A DNA stretch of 64,000 bases from Desmodus rotundus (Eukaryota; Chordata; Mammalia; Chiroptera; Phyllostomidae). The position numbers and the translations under genes were made by a program. Location: assembly GCF_022682495.2 (NCBI RefSeq), contig NC_071391.1, positions 11,569,680-11,633,679 on the forward strand. The letters are read 5' to 3'. The notes under the pieces are model-generated. The model did no database searches and was not told the origin of the DNA. It saw only the letters and a program-made list of their open reading frames with translations. Below, piece by piece: positions 31,216 through 45,109 of the stretch (positions are counted from its first letter, which is position 1; every line of letters begins with the position of its first letter).

Positions 31216-34200
31216 TTTTCTAATATTTCCTGGATGCCTTCAGTTCTGCACCCCATTACAAATCCCTATGTGGGGCCGCCCTCTTGCTTCACCCTGATAC
31301 ACTCATCTGTAACAGCTTGGGGAAATCTCATATACACAGAAGTGAATGAAAGGATACAGACGTGAGAGGATAAAAGCAGAAGACTGTAATTCCATACACT
31401 TTATAAAAACATACACAACTATTTGACAATTTGGCAGCAATTGTGTTACGGTCCACAAACAGTCTCGGAAAAGCTAGTTTTCTGATTGTTGTTTAGGGTT
31501 TGGATGCAGGCACATTTGAACTTTCAAAAACGTACATTTTAAAATACACATATTCATATCGTTAAGAAGTTTTCCAAAAACCAAAGACTACTTACTATCA
31601 GATTGTAGGCAATGGTCTGATTTCTGTTTTAGATTTCTCTAATTTTTATCTTTATTGGACTGAAAGTATGCTATTAATCCTATTACAGAGATTTTAAATC
31701 ACTAACAGTTTCTTATCAACATACATTTTCAAAATATTATTGTAAAGTTAACAAAGCATATGACTTCCATATAAACTATTTCATTAAATCAATGACTTTT
31801 GTCACCATAAAATGCTACCTTACTTATGAACCATCAGAGGTATTTTTAGCAGGCTTCACTTGCTACTTCCCTTTTCCTGCACCAGGAAGCCTTACTGAAC
31901 TGGTTTTCCTTGGTGGCTTTGTCCTGTGCTGCACTTTGTGATAAAGACCCAGGCCTCAGGGCCAAACAGCCTTATTTGGACCTAGGAGATTGTGAGTAGA
32001 CTGTACTCTATGCTGCACTGGGTGTGGGGTGCCTGGAATATCAGGAAATCCCTAAGATATAGAAATCTTTTCTCTCTTATTTTCTCTGAAGTCTTAAATT
32101 GTGTTCCCCCTCCACCCATAGTTAAAGAAACTCAGTATATTAGAACATAAAACCTTTGGGAATTAATTTAAATTATCTACTTTTTGACCATATGTTGCTA
32201 TCCATACTCTGGATGTCATGGGGAGTGGGAGTTACACTACAGGGGCTCCCAGTTTATGAAGATCACCTTTGGATCCTGCTGGAAGAGTGTGTCCCCTGAG
32301 GCAGCTGGCATCCCTGGAGACAGGGAGCACCTGAGGGGAAAATGAGGGTGGGGAGGAATCTAAAGAAGGTGACCAAGGAGGACTCTGCGCCCTCCACACA
32401 CACCCCAGGGAAATAAGACAATGGTAGTGGAGCTCTTTGGTCCCACAGGTACAGAATGCTCTTGTGTTTACCTGGTGGAAAAATACTTAGGTGGTTATTC
32501 AACACACCTAACAGTTTTTTAAGTCTGTAGTTCTTTCTCAATCACCCTGCCTGTAGAAAAATAACACATGACAAAACATATAATTAATTGTATATGCCAC
32601 GTATTCCTGAGAGGACGTGTTCAACGCCCAGGGAGCAGACACAGAGACAGCCAAATAACGCAGCTCAGTGGGGAGGCAGGGCTGAGCCCTCCTGCAGACA
32701 GACTGGGTGGACCACAGAAGTCAGTGGTCCTGGACACACACAGGGACTTGCTGTTCGTCTGATGTCTCTACTAGATTTCTCTAATTTTTATCATCATTGG
32801 AGTGAATGTATGCTATGAAGCCTATAAAGGGTATGTAATGTTATACAAAATTTTAATTATTTTTATCATTCTAATTATATTAAAGACATATACATAAATG
32901 GCAGGAAATACAATGAAAAGCAAGCATGGACTGAGGAGGAGGAAAGATTTTTTATTTTTAATCTCTTTCCAGTACTTTGTATATTTTAGAAGAAATATTT
33001 CCTTTTATTAAGCAAATCATGTTAAAAGATGTGTCTTCAGGAACACATCTATTCAAATGACTTTGTGCCCAGGGTTTGCAGAAATACCCATGGAAACTAC
33101 ATCACTAATCAGATTTTCTTTTTCTGTTCTTCTATCTTCCACTCCACTGTCACTGTATTCTCACAGAACAGAAGGGGTCACATATGACATACATGACATA
33201 ATTGATTGGGTAAATTAGAACAGTGGGACATACAACATAATTGGCCCCCCAAAGACCAATTCTTTTAAAGCAGAGAGGCAGATTTCAGAGCTACGTAAGG
33301 AAAATAGGGATCAAAGAAAACAAGAACCAAAATTTCAAATTTTAGGGAAATGAAGACATAGTTCAATGTGAATTCTCTCTGAATTTACTGGGCTGTGGAC
33401 ATGAGAACTTTTATCCTCTGAGTGACACATCTGTTCTGTTGGTGAATACATTATGTGGATTCTAGTTGGTTAGAGGAAAGTGACTCACACAGAAATACAA
33501 CAACCCTTTCTTACCTCTCTGTCACCCCTGAGACCAGCATGCCTGGAGTCAGGTCCCAAACATTCTGCAGAAGCTCTGCTGAACCACATCCACTGTCAGA
33601 GGGAGCATGGTTAGCCCAGGCCTATTCCAGTCTACCTCTCGCCCATGGGCCCCTCCAGCCTCTTCCCAAGCACCACCACCCTCTTGCTCCAGGGGCTCCT
33701 GATCACAGACAATCTCACTCCCAGGCTGTGGAGACTGGAAGGACATGAGGGGTGAGCAGGGAATAGGGGAATGTTCTATCCAGACACCACCATGTCTCTG
33801 CCCATCCACAATTCTAACAGTGAAGAAAAATAAAACAACATATCCACTCTTTGTACCTCTCAGCTAACTGTGGTTCTCAATTACAGGATATAACACAGGC
33901 TCCACAATACTGAAAAACAGCAACAATCTTATCAGAAGAGTGGGTTACTGAAACAATTAATTTAAGAACTATTGCCTCAGCCATGAGAACATCAATATCT
34001 TAATCTCGAAGAAAGGAGTTACAAAAATTACCATAAATAGTACAGAGGTTGGTATGGAAATAGCATGATTTAATGAAAAAATATGCCACAAACTTGGTAT
34101 AATGCTATGTAAATGTAAGAGATATGATCATTCACCTGTATTGAGTTACATTATAATGCATGTATTTACAAAGAGTCAGATGTCCTCATGGAGTTCTAGC

Positions 34201-34308
34201 ATTGTTTACTTCTTTTTCTAATGACTGAGAAATAGAGAGAATCAGCAATTTAACTGACAAGATAGATGATGTTAACACTGCACATCCTTTTCCTTCCTCC
34301 ACAACCAG
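31216..34308 (+). repeat. A-type upstream block, copy 3 (non-coding, gene 4)
   Basis: Full-length block of the same subtype as copy 1: O/E-like element intact at 32625-32636 (CGCCCAGGGAGC), 'gaccacagaagtcagtgg' near 32710, no long poly(T) run. Some differences from copy 1 look like small indels (for example near 32100). No gene seen. Confidence 0.7.
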
Positions 34309-34326
34309 GGATTGCCAACCTGAGTG
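34283..34326 (+). promoter_or_regulatory. Splice acceptor and 5' UTR of gene 4
   Basis: Pyrimidine tract and ACCAG (34304-34308), exon start 34309, ATG at 34327, in-frame TGA at 34321-34323. Confidence 0.75.
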
Positions 34327-35265
34327 ATGGCTGTTGAGAACTGCACCGTGTTCACAGACTTCATACTCTTAGGACTCTCTGGCAGGCGGGATGTGCAGCA
34401 GGGGCTCTTTGTGCTCTTCCTGCTGGTTTATGGCATCACTGTGATTGCCAACCTAGGGATGATCCTGCTGATCAGCATGGACGCGCGGCTCCACACGCCC
34501 ATGTATTATTTCCTGAGCAATCTGTCTTTCTGTGATGTCTGCTACTCCTCCACTGTCTCTCCAAAGATGCTGACTGATTTCTTATCTGAACAAAAGAAGA
34601 TCTCTTATAGCTTATGTGCTGTTCAGATGTTCTTTTTTGGTGCCTTTGCAGATGTAGAATGTATCATGCTGTCCGTCATGGCCTATGACCGTTACATAGC
34701 CATTTGTAATCCCCTTCTGTATACAGTGACCATGTCCAGGAGAGTGTGCCTCCAGCTGGTGGCCACTGCCCACTCTGCAGGTTTTATAGATATGGCAATC
34801 TTCACCTCTTGTACTTTCCCATTATCATTCTGCAATTCCAATATCATTGATCACTTTTTCTGTGACATCCCTCCCTTACTAGCCCTTTCTGCTTCAGACA
34901 CAACCACCAGTGAAATAGCAATGACCATTTCCTGTAGTTATGTTGTGGGGTCCAGCATCATCACTGTCCTCCTCTCCTACAGCTACATCATAACTACCAT
35001 CCTTCGCATCAAATCTGCCACGGGCAGACGCAAAGCCTTCTCTACCTGTGCCTCCCACTTAACCACTGTGGCTATATTTTATGGGACGCTCCTCTTCATG
35101 TATTTCCGACCCAGCTCCAGTTACTCCATGCACACGGACAAAGTGGCCTCTGTTTTCTACACCGTTGTCATCCCCATGTTAAACCCACTCATCTACAGTT
35201 TGAGGAATAAGGATGTGAAAGGTGCCCTGAAAAAAGTAGTTGGCAATAAATTATGTTCTGACTGA
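34327..35265 (+). CDS. Olfactory receptor, OR5-like (gene 4, A-type)
   Basis: Intact single-exon OR of 312 residues and the cleanest A-type example. Glycosylation site N5-C6-T7; TM1 about 25-48; LHTPMY 55-60; C97 at the top of TM3; [10 protein letters not shown] 118-127; TM4 about 140-160; C169, C179 (FFCD) and the [12 protein letters not shown] loop; TM5 about 197-222; [10 protein letters not shown] 236-245; TM6 to about 260; [12 protein letters not shown] 283-294; C-terminus GNKLCSD. C97 to D121 is 24 positions, the usual OR spacing. It differs from gene 6 at 10 of 312 residues by my count. It lies about 9.2 kb downstream of B-type gene 3. No damage seen. The subfamily call (OR5-like) rests on motif resemblance, and the ligand is unknown. 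Confidence 0.96.
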   Translation: MAVENCTVFTDFILLGLSGRRDVQQGLFVLFLLVYGITVIANLGMILLISMDARLHTPMYYFLSNLSFCDVCYSSTVSPKMLTDFLSEQKKISYSLCAVQMFFFGAFADVECIMLSVMAYDRYIAICNPLLYTVTMSRRVCLQLVATAHSAGFIDMAIFTSCTFPLSFCNSNIIDHFFCDIPPLLALSASDTTTSEIAMTISCSYVVGSSIITVLLSYSYIITTILRIKSATGRRKAFSTCASHLTTVAIFYGTLLFMYFRPSSSYSMHTDKVASVFYTVVIPMLNPLIYSLRNKDVKGALKKVVGNKLCSD

Positions 35266-38200
35266 AGCCATGTTTTCACCGAAGGTGTTTATTGGAAGAT
35301 CCTGACAGCTATAGTTCAGGTATTTGATATACATTATTATGTGTTCACCAGAGCCTAATGATAAGTATTTTTCACTGCTTATCATTGTTTCTAAATTAAA
35401 CATAGGGAGCAGTCATTATCGTTCTTAATCTTCTCCCCAAGCTAAGGGAGACTAGTAATAGATAAACTTCACTGTTTCAAAGAGGATTTTATCCCTTCCT
35501 TCTCCATTCATAGGTAAGTCCCAGTAAGACATCATGGGCTGAGAACCCCTCTATCCATGTCAAATCAACTCAACCTCGCAAGGGTCCATTTTTTTAAACA
35601 ATGGTTGTAATAAACTTGCTCATTCAGGGGGAGTTTATGGGATAAAATGGGTTTGTTTGTCTCATTCCTATGTAATTGTCTCTCTCTATAAATATTGCAC
35701 CATAACACCTACAAATATAAGTAGTAAATAAATAAATAAGAACTTTAAAAACACTCTGGCCCTAACTGAAAGTTTCAATCCGGCATGACCTTTTCCATTT
35801 TGTTCACAAATGTTTCTACCTGACTACTGACCACGCCCCGTTCCAGGTTGTTATTTGTTGAATCAATGACTGAGTGTCATTTGCAAACTGAAGCAATAAA
35901 GAGCCTTTGTAATTTTTTTTGTAATACTGAGTTCCCTTTATTTTACTTTATTCTATGCTAGTATGTTCATCTTACACCAAGTTCATCAGTGCTCCTTGTC
36001 TTTCAGCCGATGCTGAACAAGTTTCAGGGACAGGGATCACATGTAGAGAACTTCCTGAAACCTCTATTTCTCATCATTCTGCCCCAAATTTATTAACAAA
36101 TATCCAAAGGATCAGGAGCTGTAGATTCATATTGCACCTCAGAGTATGCACATCAGCCTATGGATTCCCCTTCTTGCCCTCACTGTGGAGAACAGACATG
36201 ACCCTATTGATACAGGTACAGAAATGTAGGAATGGAAGTTGGGCTTAATAACAGCAGGACCTCCTCAAGGTCACTGGAGAAGAAAAGTGTATCTAAATGT
36301 GCTCAGAGCTCCACACTAGTTAAAACAAAATTTTAACAGATGAATTGCCCAATTGACACAGGGTGAATTGTAAAGGCATAGTTATAAACAAAAATATGTA
36401 TTCAATGGTAAAATAAGGAAAAATACTAGTATTCCATTTGTAATGATTTACCTTTGCTCTTTCTATATCTGTGAAATAAACTGCAACGATATTTTACACA
36501 CAACTTTAATAGTGGTCATGTCTGAGTATGTCATCACTATTCCAATCACTTAATTAAATTAATCGCTTGTGTTGTTCTCCTTGCACTCAACTAACAATTA
36601 CCGGCTATGAAAAACAAAACACAATTTCAGATTCTAATGAGTGCTTATTTTATGTTAAGTTGTTGTCAGGAAGGGAACGAGGAGACTCTCTCTTCTGGGT
36701 CCAGAAGGACAGAGCACTGGGTGATAGAAGACTTCCCATCCAGGTCCCCATCCCCAGTGGTATCTCCCCTGCAGTGTATGAGAAGTGCTGAAAGTCACGT
36801 GCTTCCGAACATGATAAGAAGAAAACAGTACATTAAAAGCCTGCAGTTTTCAGCAGGTAACTTCTCTTCAATTGCTGCTTGGAGAGAGTTTTAAGACAAA
36901 AATACTTTGTTACTCTTAACTCTTTTCTTTTATAATACCAAATAATCTCATTGTTATTCATAGAATATTTAACACATCAGGAATTCTCAGGCTTTGTCCA
37001 GACCCCTTCCACTGTCAATTACTTTATTAAAAACATACTAAATGTATTCATATCTATAAAAATAAATCTCTTTATGTTGGATAAATTTGGATCAGATGGT
37101 TATGATTCACATATATGTTTAGGGAAGAACTACTTCATAAATTTTTCTTTATGCTTTTCTTCAAATATACTGAAATAATAGCTTTTACATGTACTCAGCA
37201 AGTGGAATTTTTGTTCCTGTTTATATCTTACTTTCACATTAAGGGAATGATGAAATGGGAGAGAGATTAAGATACAAACTGCACTTTGAAATGAGACAGA
37301 CCTGAATTCAACTCTGTTCAAATCCTCTCCTGTCCTCAGTAAATTCAATAAAAATTTAAAAAAGGAGAAAAAAATCCTTTTCTCCTTAGTTGTGTAACCT
37401 TAGAGTACTTACCTCTTTTAAACCTAGTTTCCTCATCTCCTTATCACGGGCTTATTATATACATCATGAGGGGAAATATATATAAAAACAGACACTTATG
37501 ATTGTTGAGTTTCTAAGATCATACAGAGCCAACTATCTGCTCATCAGGAGCTAAAGCCCTGGTGCTGAAAGAAGAGACCGTGTCCTTCCTGGCCTCGTGT
37601 CAGGAAGGGAAGTCTGCAGGCTCCACCCTCATCTGCAGTGGAGCCTGCTCACCCCACAGTCAGACTCCTGTGTGCACCCTGCCTCAGCTAGTGTGGGGCT
37701 CTCTGCAACCCACCTCAGAACTTGTCTTTCCTGACCCTGCCTTCACTCTTCGAGCTGAGTGGAGGTTTTCTCATGGCCACCTCTGCTGGCCACTCCTTTC
37801 CCATGTGTAGGCCAAATCCCTGGACCCTCTCTACTAGTCTAATCCCAGACCCCACACTGCCAAGAAAGGAGCTCAGATCATCAATCCCAGTGGACCTCAC
37901 TTCATGGTGTTCTCTCTGTCCCCATCCCAAGGACTGTAATGACACTATTAGCTACAAAAATGAACCAATATTTATCTATTACAATGAACTCATGTACTCT
38001 GGACATTTTCTGCTCAGGATTTAGAAAAAAGCATCTGATTCTCCTCCATCATAGGTCACCATTTCATTCCTCTCAACTGAAACCTCACTTTGGCCAGAGC
38101 CCAGCCTCACCACTGATCTACACACACAAGTCCCTGTTTGGAAAGTTAGCTTCCATTGCATTAAAGGGTACTGTAACCTAGATTATAACCCAACATACAT

Positions 38201-38272
38201 GTTCACTATCAGAAGGTTTTCCTCACTACTCCATCCTCTCTCCCTTTACTCAAACACACCTGAACTGTACAC
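35266..38272 (+). repeat. A-type downstream block, copy 2 (non-coding, after gene 4)
   Basis: Homologous to 6049-9058. Includes AATAAA at 35609-35614, a second AATAAA near 35895, and the MIR at about 37292-37470. No gene supported. Confidence 0.7.
35609..35614 (+). terminator. Poly(A) signal AATAAA, gene 4
   Basis: In 'ggttgtaataaacttgctc', 344 bases after the stop codon; same position as in genes 1 and 6. Confidence 0.5.
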
Positions 38273-38926
38273 GTCTGTCCAGAAGGTGTCCAGCCACAGA
38301 ATATGAAAAATAGAGACATTTACTAAAGAAGACACAAGATACAAGAAACACTGTATATACGACAGTGACATCTCAATTCCCTTCAAAGCAGGCACCTTAG
38401 GACCTCACACAGTTCTCCCAATGGCCATTATCTGCCCTCTCATATTTTCCTGAATCTTTGAGGGTCTGAAACCTCTTCCATGTCAAAAGATTTTAGTTTT
38501 GGGAAAATCCATAAGTCACAGGGTATCAAATCAGGGCTGGACGGGTCAGACGTTTAGTCAAACAACTCTTCATGATGCACAACATGTTGCAGGAGGGGTC
38601 ACATTGTGGTGATGCAGCTGCCAGTCACCTGTTGCCCATAGCTGCAGCCTTCAGAGTCATCCCAACAGTTTACACAGACGAATGATCAGCTTAACATGAA
38701 ATCTGATGCAGATTCTTTGCTCTATTGGCTCAGTCACTTTGAATGTGATGGCCACAAGCACACATGCTCACTCAGGGGCATCTACTCCCCCACTGACTAG
38801 TGCAGGGAAGTGGTCATTGTTCAGTCATGCTCATTCCAGTCCAAGCTCCTTGGCTGACAGGTTACATTTATGTGACATAATTTGTTCTTATATTAACAAT
38901 GGCTGTACTCATTCCACACACACTTG
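38273..38926 (-). mobile_element. Mariner-like element remnant (copy 2, full length)
   Basis: Same element and same insertion site as 9059-9712, with both terminal repeats and the minus-strand transposase signature near 38490-38540. Confidence 0.65.
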
Positions 38927-40480
38927 ATATACTTTCTTTCAACTTACAGTCCTAATTTCAGTAGGTTTCTTTCCCCAGAACACAACCACACTGTCGTCCC
39001 ACCAAATGTAGGTTTTTCTTCCCATGTCTGACTACTGAGCATAGTCTCCTTCAGTGATGTGTGTAATCAATCAGTGTTACATGTCAAATCCTTAACTATA
39101 CTTGTTTATTTCCACTCAGGCATTATTATCTCAAAACACAAGCACTACCCCAGGTGAGAGTTAGTATCTATGTATAGTAGTTCAAACTCATAGCTCTATA
39201 GTGGGAAAAATCTGGTTAGCAATATTTTTTAAAACAAAACTGAAAAATTCTCATGATATCTATAGTTCTTTATTTCCACTCAGGAATTTAATATCTCCAA
39301 ACACAAGCACTACCAAGGATGAAGCGTCTATGTATAATAATCCAGGCTGCAGCTCTGTGTGGTAAAAATTTGGTTAGCAAAAATTTGATAAATCAAAAAT
39401 GAAATAATTCTAATGATCTCTATAAGCGCATGATTCCATATCAAGAAGCAGCGTACTCAACTGAGCTTGAAATCTCCTGCAGAAACACACTCTGAACCGC
39501 AGAAGCAATTACAACATTCAGTCAGAGTGTCTCCTTCCATCTCACTCTACCTGTGACCTTCAACAAACCACTCTTTCTCTTCGGACCTCAGGTTCCACTC
39601 TGTCAAATGAGGGGTTTAAAAGTGAGTAATCTTATTCTTTATTCAAGTCACTGCATCCTGGATTATAGTAACATGAGTCTGTCAGTGCACGTACCCACTG
39701 GGCATGATTGAGACAATGGCAGATGGCAGGGAACACACTCATACCAGGGGAATGCATTACAGCTGTGGGCCAGTCAGACCTGAACTGGAAGTGGCAGTGA
39801 TGCAGACAGACAGAGAGTTTGGGATGCGGAAGTCCCACTACCATCAAGCTGGTCTCCTTAACAGGCCTTCAATTCTGAATTTGCACTAGGAGACACACTT
39901 TATAAAAGTGAATATTCAACTTTCTTAGCTGTCAGGAATATCAAATACTCCAAATAATGGGTGCAATTAAAGGAAAAGATCCTCTTAGTTACTGGTGAGG
40001 ATGTTCAACCAGGCACTCACACAAGGGCAGTGTGTTACTGCCAGGTGGATTGGCAGACTTCATAGAAAAACTGTATGATGATATTTACTAAATTTAAAAT
40101 TTACACACACACCCACACACATTTTCAACTCCTGGTTTTATATACAAGATAAATGGGTGTTTATATCTACTAAAAGGTATTTCAGGAGTGTTTACACTAA
40201 AATTAGTAGTAATAACAAAAGAGAAAACAACTCCACTGCCTACCATGCACATTAAAGTAGATGAAAAAGTAACAGTATAATTGTACAAACCTATGCTGTA
40301 CACCAATCGGATCCATCTTTGCAACTGAACACAACAACGTGAACAAGTGTGTAACTGACTACAGCAGCACATGCTTTAGGTGTCTGCTTGTTCATGTTCC
40401 AAAACTAATCTTCCTTGAAAATAACCAAAAATGTAGTTATTCCTTTGCATGGAGACACTTGTGATTTAAGAGGATTCCTG
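38927..40480. repeat. A-type downstream tail, copy 3 (non-coding)
   Basis: Homologous to 9713-11266, with a MIR at about 39535-39640 and an old L1-like fragment at about 39895-40420. Nothing else recognised. Confidence 0.6.
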
Positions 40481-40718
40481 GTGCCCTGACGGATGGGGCT
40501 CAGTTTGTTGGGTGTTATCTGCAAAGTGAAAGGTTGCCAGTTTGATTCCCAATCAGGGCACAGACACAGGTGGCAGGTACATGCACTGTCGGGGCATCTA
40601 CAAGAGGCAACCAACTGCTCTTTCCCTCTCACAACCTCTTTCTCTCCCTCATTTTCTCCCTCCTGTCCCTTCTCTCTAATCACAAATCCATAAAATTTTA
40701 AAATCTTTTTTAAAAAGG
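40481..40718 (+). mobile_element. VES-type tRNA-derived SINE (copy 3)
   Basis: Same insertion as copies 1 and 2: tRNA-like head with 'gtttgattcccaatcagggc', C/T-rich body and A-rich tail. Confidence 0.8.
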
Positions 40719-41090
40719 ATATCCTCAAGCAGAACTCTTTGGTGATTCTGTTTTGGTGTTCTATTTGTTGTTTCGGTTTTGGTTACAAGGGTATATATTT
40801 TAAATTTGTCTAGCTACATAGTTATCATTTAAGTAATATCATGTACATTACATATCAAAAAGGTTCCCCAAAAAATAAATCTGTGTAAGCACCATTAGAT
40901 TCTAAGACTTCAGAAATTTAATGTTGTAAAATGTTTAGTTCCAGTGCTGCCTTGTTTAAATTAAAGTTCAGTATACTCTTATAATATAATGGAGCAACTA
41001 ATAAGGAATATTTCTGTAATAATATGTCATGTTGCTTATAAATGATCACTGTATTTTTAAGCAAATATGTCTTATTCAAAATATGAGCAC
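40719..41090. repeat. Duplicated spacer between SINE and L1 (copy 3)
   Basis: Homologous to 11504-11880; AT-rich, nothing recognised. Confidence 0.5.
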
Positions 41091-42455
41091 TTTCTTTTTT
41101 TTTGATGTTCAACTACAGTTGTCTCCAATTTCCCACACTACTCACGCCTGCCTCACCAATCCCCTCTCCCCACCCTCAATCCTACCCTTTGGCTTTCTCC
41201 ATGTGTCCTTCATTTATGGTCATTCATGACCCTTCCCACATATTACTCCATTATTACACACACCTCGTCCCTTTGGTTTCTGATGATTTTTTCTTTATTT
41301 CAGTGTCTCTAGTTATGTTTTGCTTGCTTGTTTGTTTGGTTGATTAGATTCCACTTGCAGGTGAGATCTGATGGTATTTGTCTTTCAATGCCTGGCTTAG
41401 TTCACTTAGCATAATTCTCTCCAGATCCATCCATGCTGTCATGAAGAGTAGGAGCTCCTTCTTTCTCTCTGCTGCATAGTATCCCATTGGGTAATTGTAC
41501 CATAATTTTTGATCCACTCATTTCCTGATAAGCACTTGGGTTGCTCCCAGCACTTGGCTATTGGAAATTGTGGTGCTATGAACATTGGGGTGCATAGCTT
41601 CTTCTGAGTTCTTGCTTCAGCATTCTTTGGGTATCACCGCAGCAGTGGTATCACTGGGTCAAAAGGCAGTTCCATTTTAAGTTTTCTGAGGAAATTCCAC
41701 AGTGTTTTCCAAAGTGGCTGCACCAGTCTGCATTCCCACCAACAGTGCACTCGGGTTTCCTTTTCTCCACAACCTCACCAGCACTTGTTTTTTGATTTGT
41801 TTATGATGGTCACTCTGACCGGTGTGGAGTGGTATCACCTTTTGGTTTTAATTCACACCTTTCTAATGGCTAGCATCCTTTCATGTGTCTCTGGGCCCTC
41901 TGTATATCCTCTTTGGAGAATTATCTGTTCAGGTTCTAAGCCCATTTTTTAATTGGGTTCTTTGTCTTCTTTGAGTAGAGTCTTCTGAATTCTTTATATA
42001 TTTTGGAGATCAAACCCTTCTCCGAGGTATCATTTATAAATACATTTTCCAATACAGTAGGTTCCCTTTTCATTTTGCTGATGTTTTCTTTAGCCGTGCA
42101 GAAGCTTTTTATTTTGTTTAAGTCCCATTGTTTATTCTTTCATTAACGTCCTCTGCTCGAGGGGAGATGTAGGTGAAAACACTACTGCTTGGAATATCTG
42201 AGATTTTCCTGCCTATGTTTTCCTCTAGGAGTTTTAATGTGTTGCCCCTTCTAATATTGTTTCCAGGAACAAGGAGACTAGAGAACCTCGTTTCCCTTGG
42301 TGCTGTTACCAAGCATAAATTCCCAGAAATGGAATTGTGGGGTCATAAGCAGTTTTATTTTTAATTGTTTAAAATATACTCCATAATGCTTTCTAGCATG
42401 GCTGCACCAATCTCCAAGCTCACCAATAGTGCAGGAGATATCCCTCTTCTCCACA
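41091..42455 (-). mobile_element. LINE-1 3' part, antisense (copy 3)
   Basis: Same L1 as copies 1 and 2. Around 41520-41640 it is closer to the likely L1 original ('gctatgaacattggggtgca') than copies 1 and 2, which share 'gctgctgagtattggggtgca'. That suggests copies 1 and 2 are the more closely related pair in this part. Confidence 0.75.
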
Positions 42456-42730
42456 TGAAGGAAATACAAATGGTTGTAAGAAAATAGTACAAACAACTCT
42501 CTGCTGTCAAATGGACAATCAGGACAAAATAGATAAGCTCCTAGAAACATACAATCTTGCAACACTGAATCAGGAAGAATCAGAGAATCTGAATAGACAG
42601 GTTACAACTACACAAATTGAAGCAGTAACCAAAAACTCTCCACAAACCAAAGTCTTGGACCAGACAGTCTCACAGGTGAATTTTACCAAACATTCACAGA
42701 ACACCTATTTTAAGCAACCTTTATGAGTTT
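42456..42730 (+). mobile_element. LINE-1 ORF2 fragment, sense (copy 3)
   Basis: KLLETYNLATLNQEESENLN and TTTQIEAVTKN, then a frameshift into LDQTVSQVNFT, as in copy 1. Inverted relative to the neighbouring L1 3' part. Confidence 0.75.
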
Positions 42731-45091
42731 AATGAAAATGTCCAAAAGACTCTATGTTACTTATTACCTCCAGGTTTCAATTTCTGTATCAAATAATGAG
42801 TTTATTAGAAACAACTCAGGATGTATGCATCATAACATATATGATAATATATGGTGATTATTATACAATATAAAACATCTCACTCTGTTAAAAAGGCCAA
42901 AATTGACTGTCAACTTATATGCTCTTAAAGTTCATTTCTTAGAATTCATTTTGAAGAAGAAACTACCTATGATCATTTATGTACATATAATTATGCTCAT
43001 ATCAAAATTTTAGGGTATAAAGATTCTCTATAAACCTAATGATATTAGCAAAAGAAGAAAGAATAAATTAATGTAAAAATGGCTGCATTGTCATTTTTCA
43101 AAATAAATATTTGGACATAAGCTGTATTTATTCTGGTGTAATTTTTGTTTGAATACTAAAAATCCCATATTAGAAAACAAAATTTACTTTTCCCTAAGCA
43201 CTATGATTCTAGTCAGTTTTATCTGTTTTTATGAAAATCTTTATTTTGTAAATATATTTAATGAGAGTGTTTGTATATATGTGTCTTTGTGTATAACTTG
43301 AGTAGTCGTTTCTGACAATTATGAGATGGAAACCATATACCTGGACAAGATTTGGTGAGCTGGACACAAAGAGCCGTCAATAAACTCATTTTACTATTGC
43401 TAAGTAAGTACAATATTAGGCAATACGGTAGGGAGGGACAAAAGCAACATTTTCAAAAGGTCCATGTTTCTTTCTCAATCACCAGCCCATTGGGAATAAC
43501 ACATGATACAATATCTTGTTATACCAGCCCCTTGTTCCTGAGAGACCAGCACCCAGGACCAGACACAGCCATGGTGATATAAGCCAGGTCACCAAGGGGA
43601 CAGTGCTGAACCATCGGGCAGACAGAAGGTAGGCAACAAAGAAGTCCGGGATCCAGAACAGGTACAGGATTTTATTGTGGTTTTCTCATTTCTATTTTAG
43701 ATTTCTTTAGATGTATTTACCTTTATTTGACTTAAACCATGTTATAAAACTAATGGAGGGTAAGAAATAATATACAAATGTTTACTTTTGGTTGGAATAT
43801 TTTTGGTTGGAAATAAAGTTTTTTTAATAAACATGTCTGTACAGGCACAGATAACTAGATGAGTCCAGACCAAGAATTTTGGAGACCTGCATATGGATCA
43901 CTACATCGTTATTCAGATGTAATTCTTTGTCTATTCTACATTCTGCTCCATTTTCTCATATTCCCACAGAATAGAAAAGGTCACATTTTATATTATATAT
44001 GATATGGCTGGTTTGTGTAGAATATAACAGTAGAAAAGAGAATTTTATTGACCTTCCAAGAACCGACTCTTTTTAACCAAAGGAAAGCAGATTTCAGAGA
44101 TTCTCAAGAGGAAGGGGGTCAAGAACACAGTCAAGCAATGTCACAATGTCTAGGGAGTTTGATGGGGCTCAGTTCAGATGGAAGTTTCTCTGAGGTTGTT
44201 GGACTGTGGACAAGTGAAACATTACCTTGTATCCTGCACATTTGATCATTTGGTGAATAGATTAAGTGGCTTCTAGCAGATTAGACTGGAGGGTCTCACA
44301 CAGCAATCCACACTTGCCTCTGGGTCACCTGTGCTACCAGGATGCCTACTGTCGGATCCCAACACACCTCCCGGAACAGTCATGTCAGAGGGCACACAGT
44401 TAGCCCTACATGTTCCAGCCTGTGCCCTCTAACCTACCGTCCACGGAGACCCCTCCAGCTTCTCCTCTAGTGAATGCTGCCTGCTCTGGGAGTCCTGGAT
44501 CACAGCCTATCTTTATCCCTTGGTGATTGAGGCTGGACAGGACAAGGGGATAATGGGGAGGTGGGTACACGATACATAAAGAAAGAAGCCAGTGATCTGC
44601 CTGCTTTACAGTATTGGATAATGAGGAGAGAAAGAAATATTTTTGTTACCTGCATCTCTCACTTTTCTATGCTTTTCATTTCAGAATATAACAACACTTA
44701 TACTATATCGGGAATAGAAACAACCATGTAATAGGATGTGGGTTTTCGGGAATAAATACTTTTAAGATCAACTTGGTTGACTCTGAGGACCTGAATGTCT
44801 TAATCTATATGATGGAAAAACACTATATAGTTTGGTATGTAAATAAAATGACTTAATTTGGATCAAAGTGGGTTACATATTCTATACAGTGCAATGCACA
44901 TGTAAGCTATTTATTGTCATTTTTACAATTTATGTAATTATAGAAACATTGCAGAGACAGTTTACTTAAAGAGAATGTACATTGTTGAGCTTTTTTACTA
45001 ACTGCTGACAAATAGAAAGAACCAGCAGTTTAACTGCTAACACAGTAAGATGCTTTTGCTCTCCACTTGCATTTCCTTCCTCCACAACCAG
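42731..45091 (+). repeat. B-type upstream block, copy 2 (non-coding, gene 5)
   Basis: Homologous to 22576-25058. A stretch of about 100 bases present near 23640-23760 is missing near 43780. No gene recognised. Confidence 0.7.
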
Positions 45092-45109
45092 GGATTGCCA
45101 ACCTGAGTG
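45070..45109 (+). promoter_or_regulatory. Splice acceptor and 5' UTR of gene 5
   Basis: Pyrimidine tract and ACCAG (45087-45091), exon start 45092, ATG at 45110, in-frame TGA at 45104-45106. Confidence 0.75.
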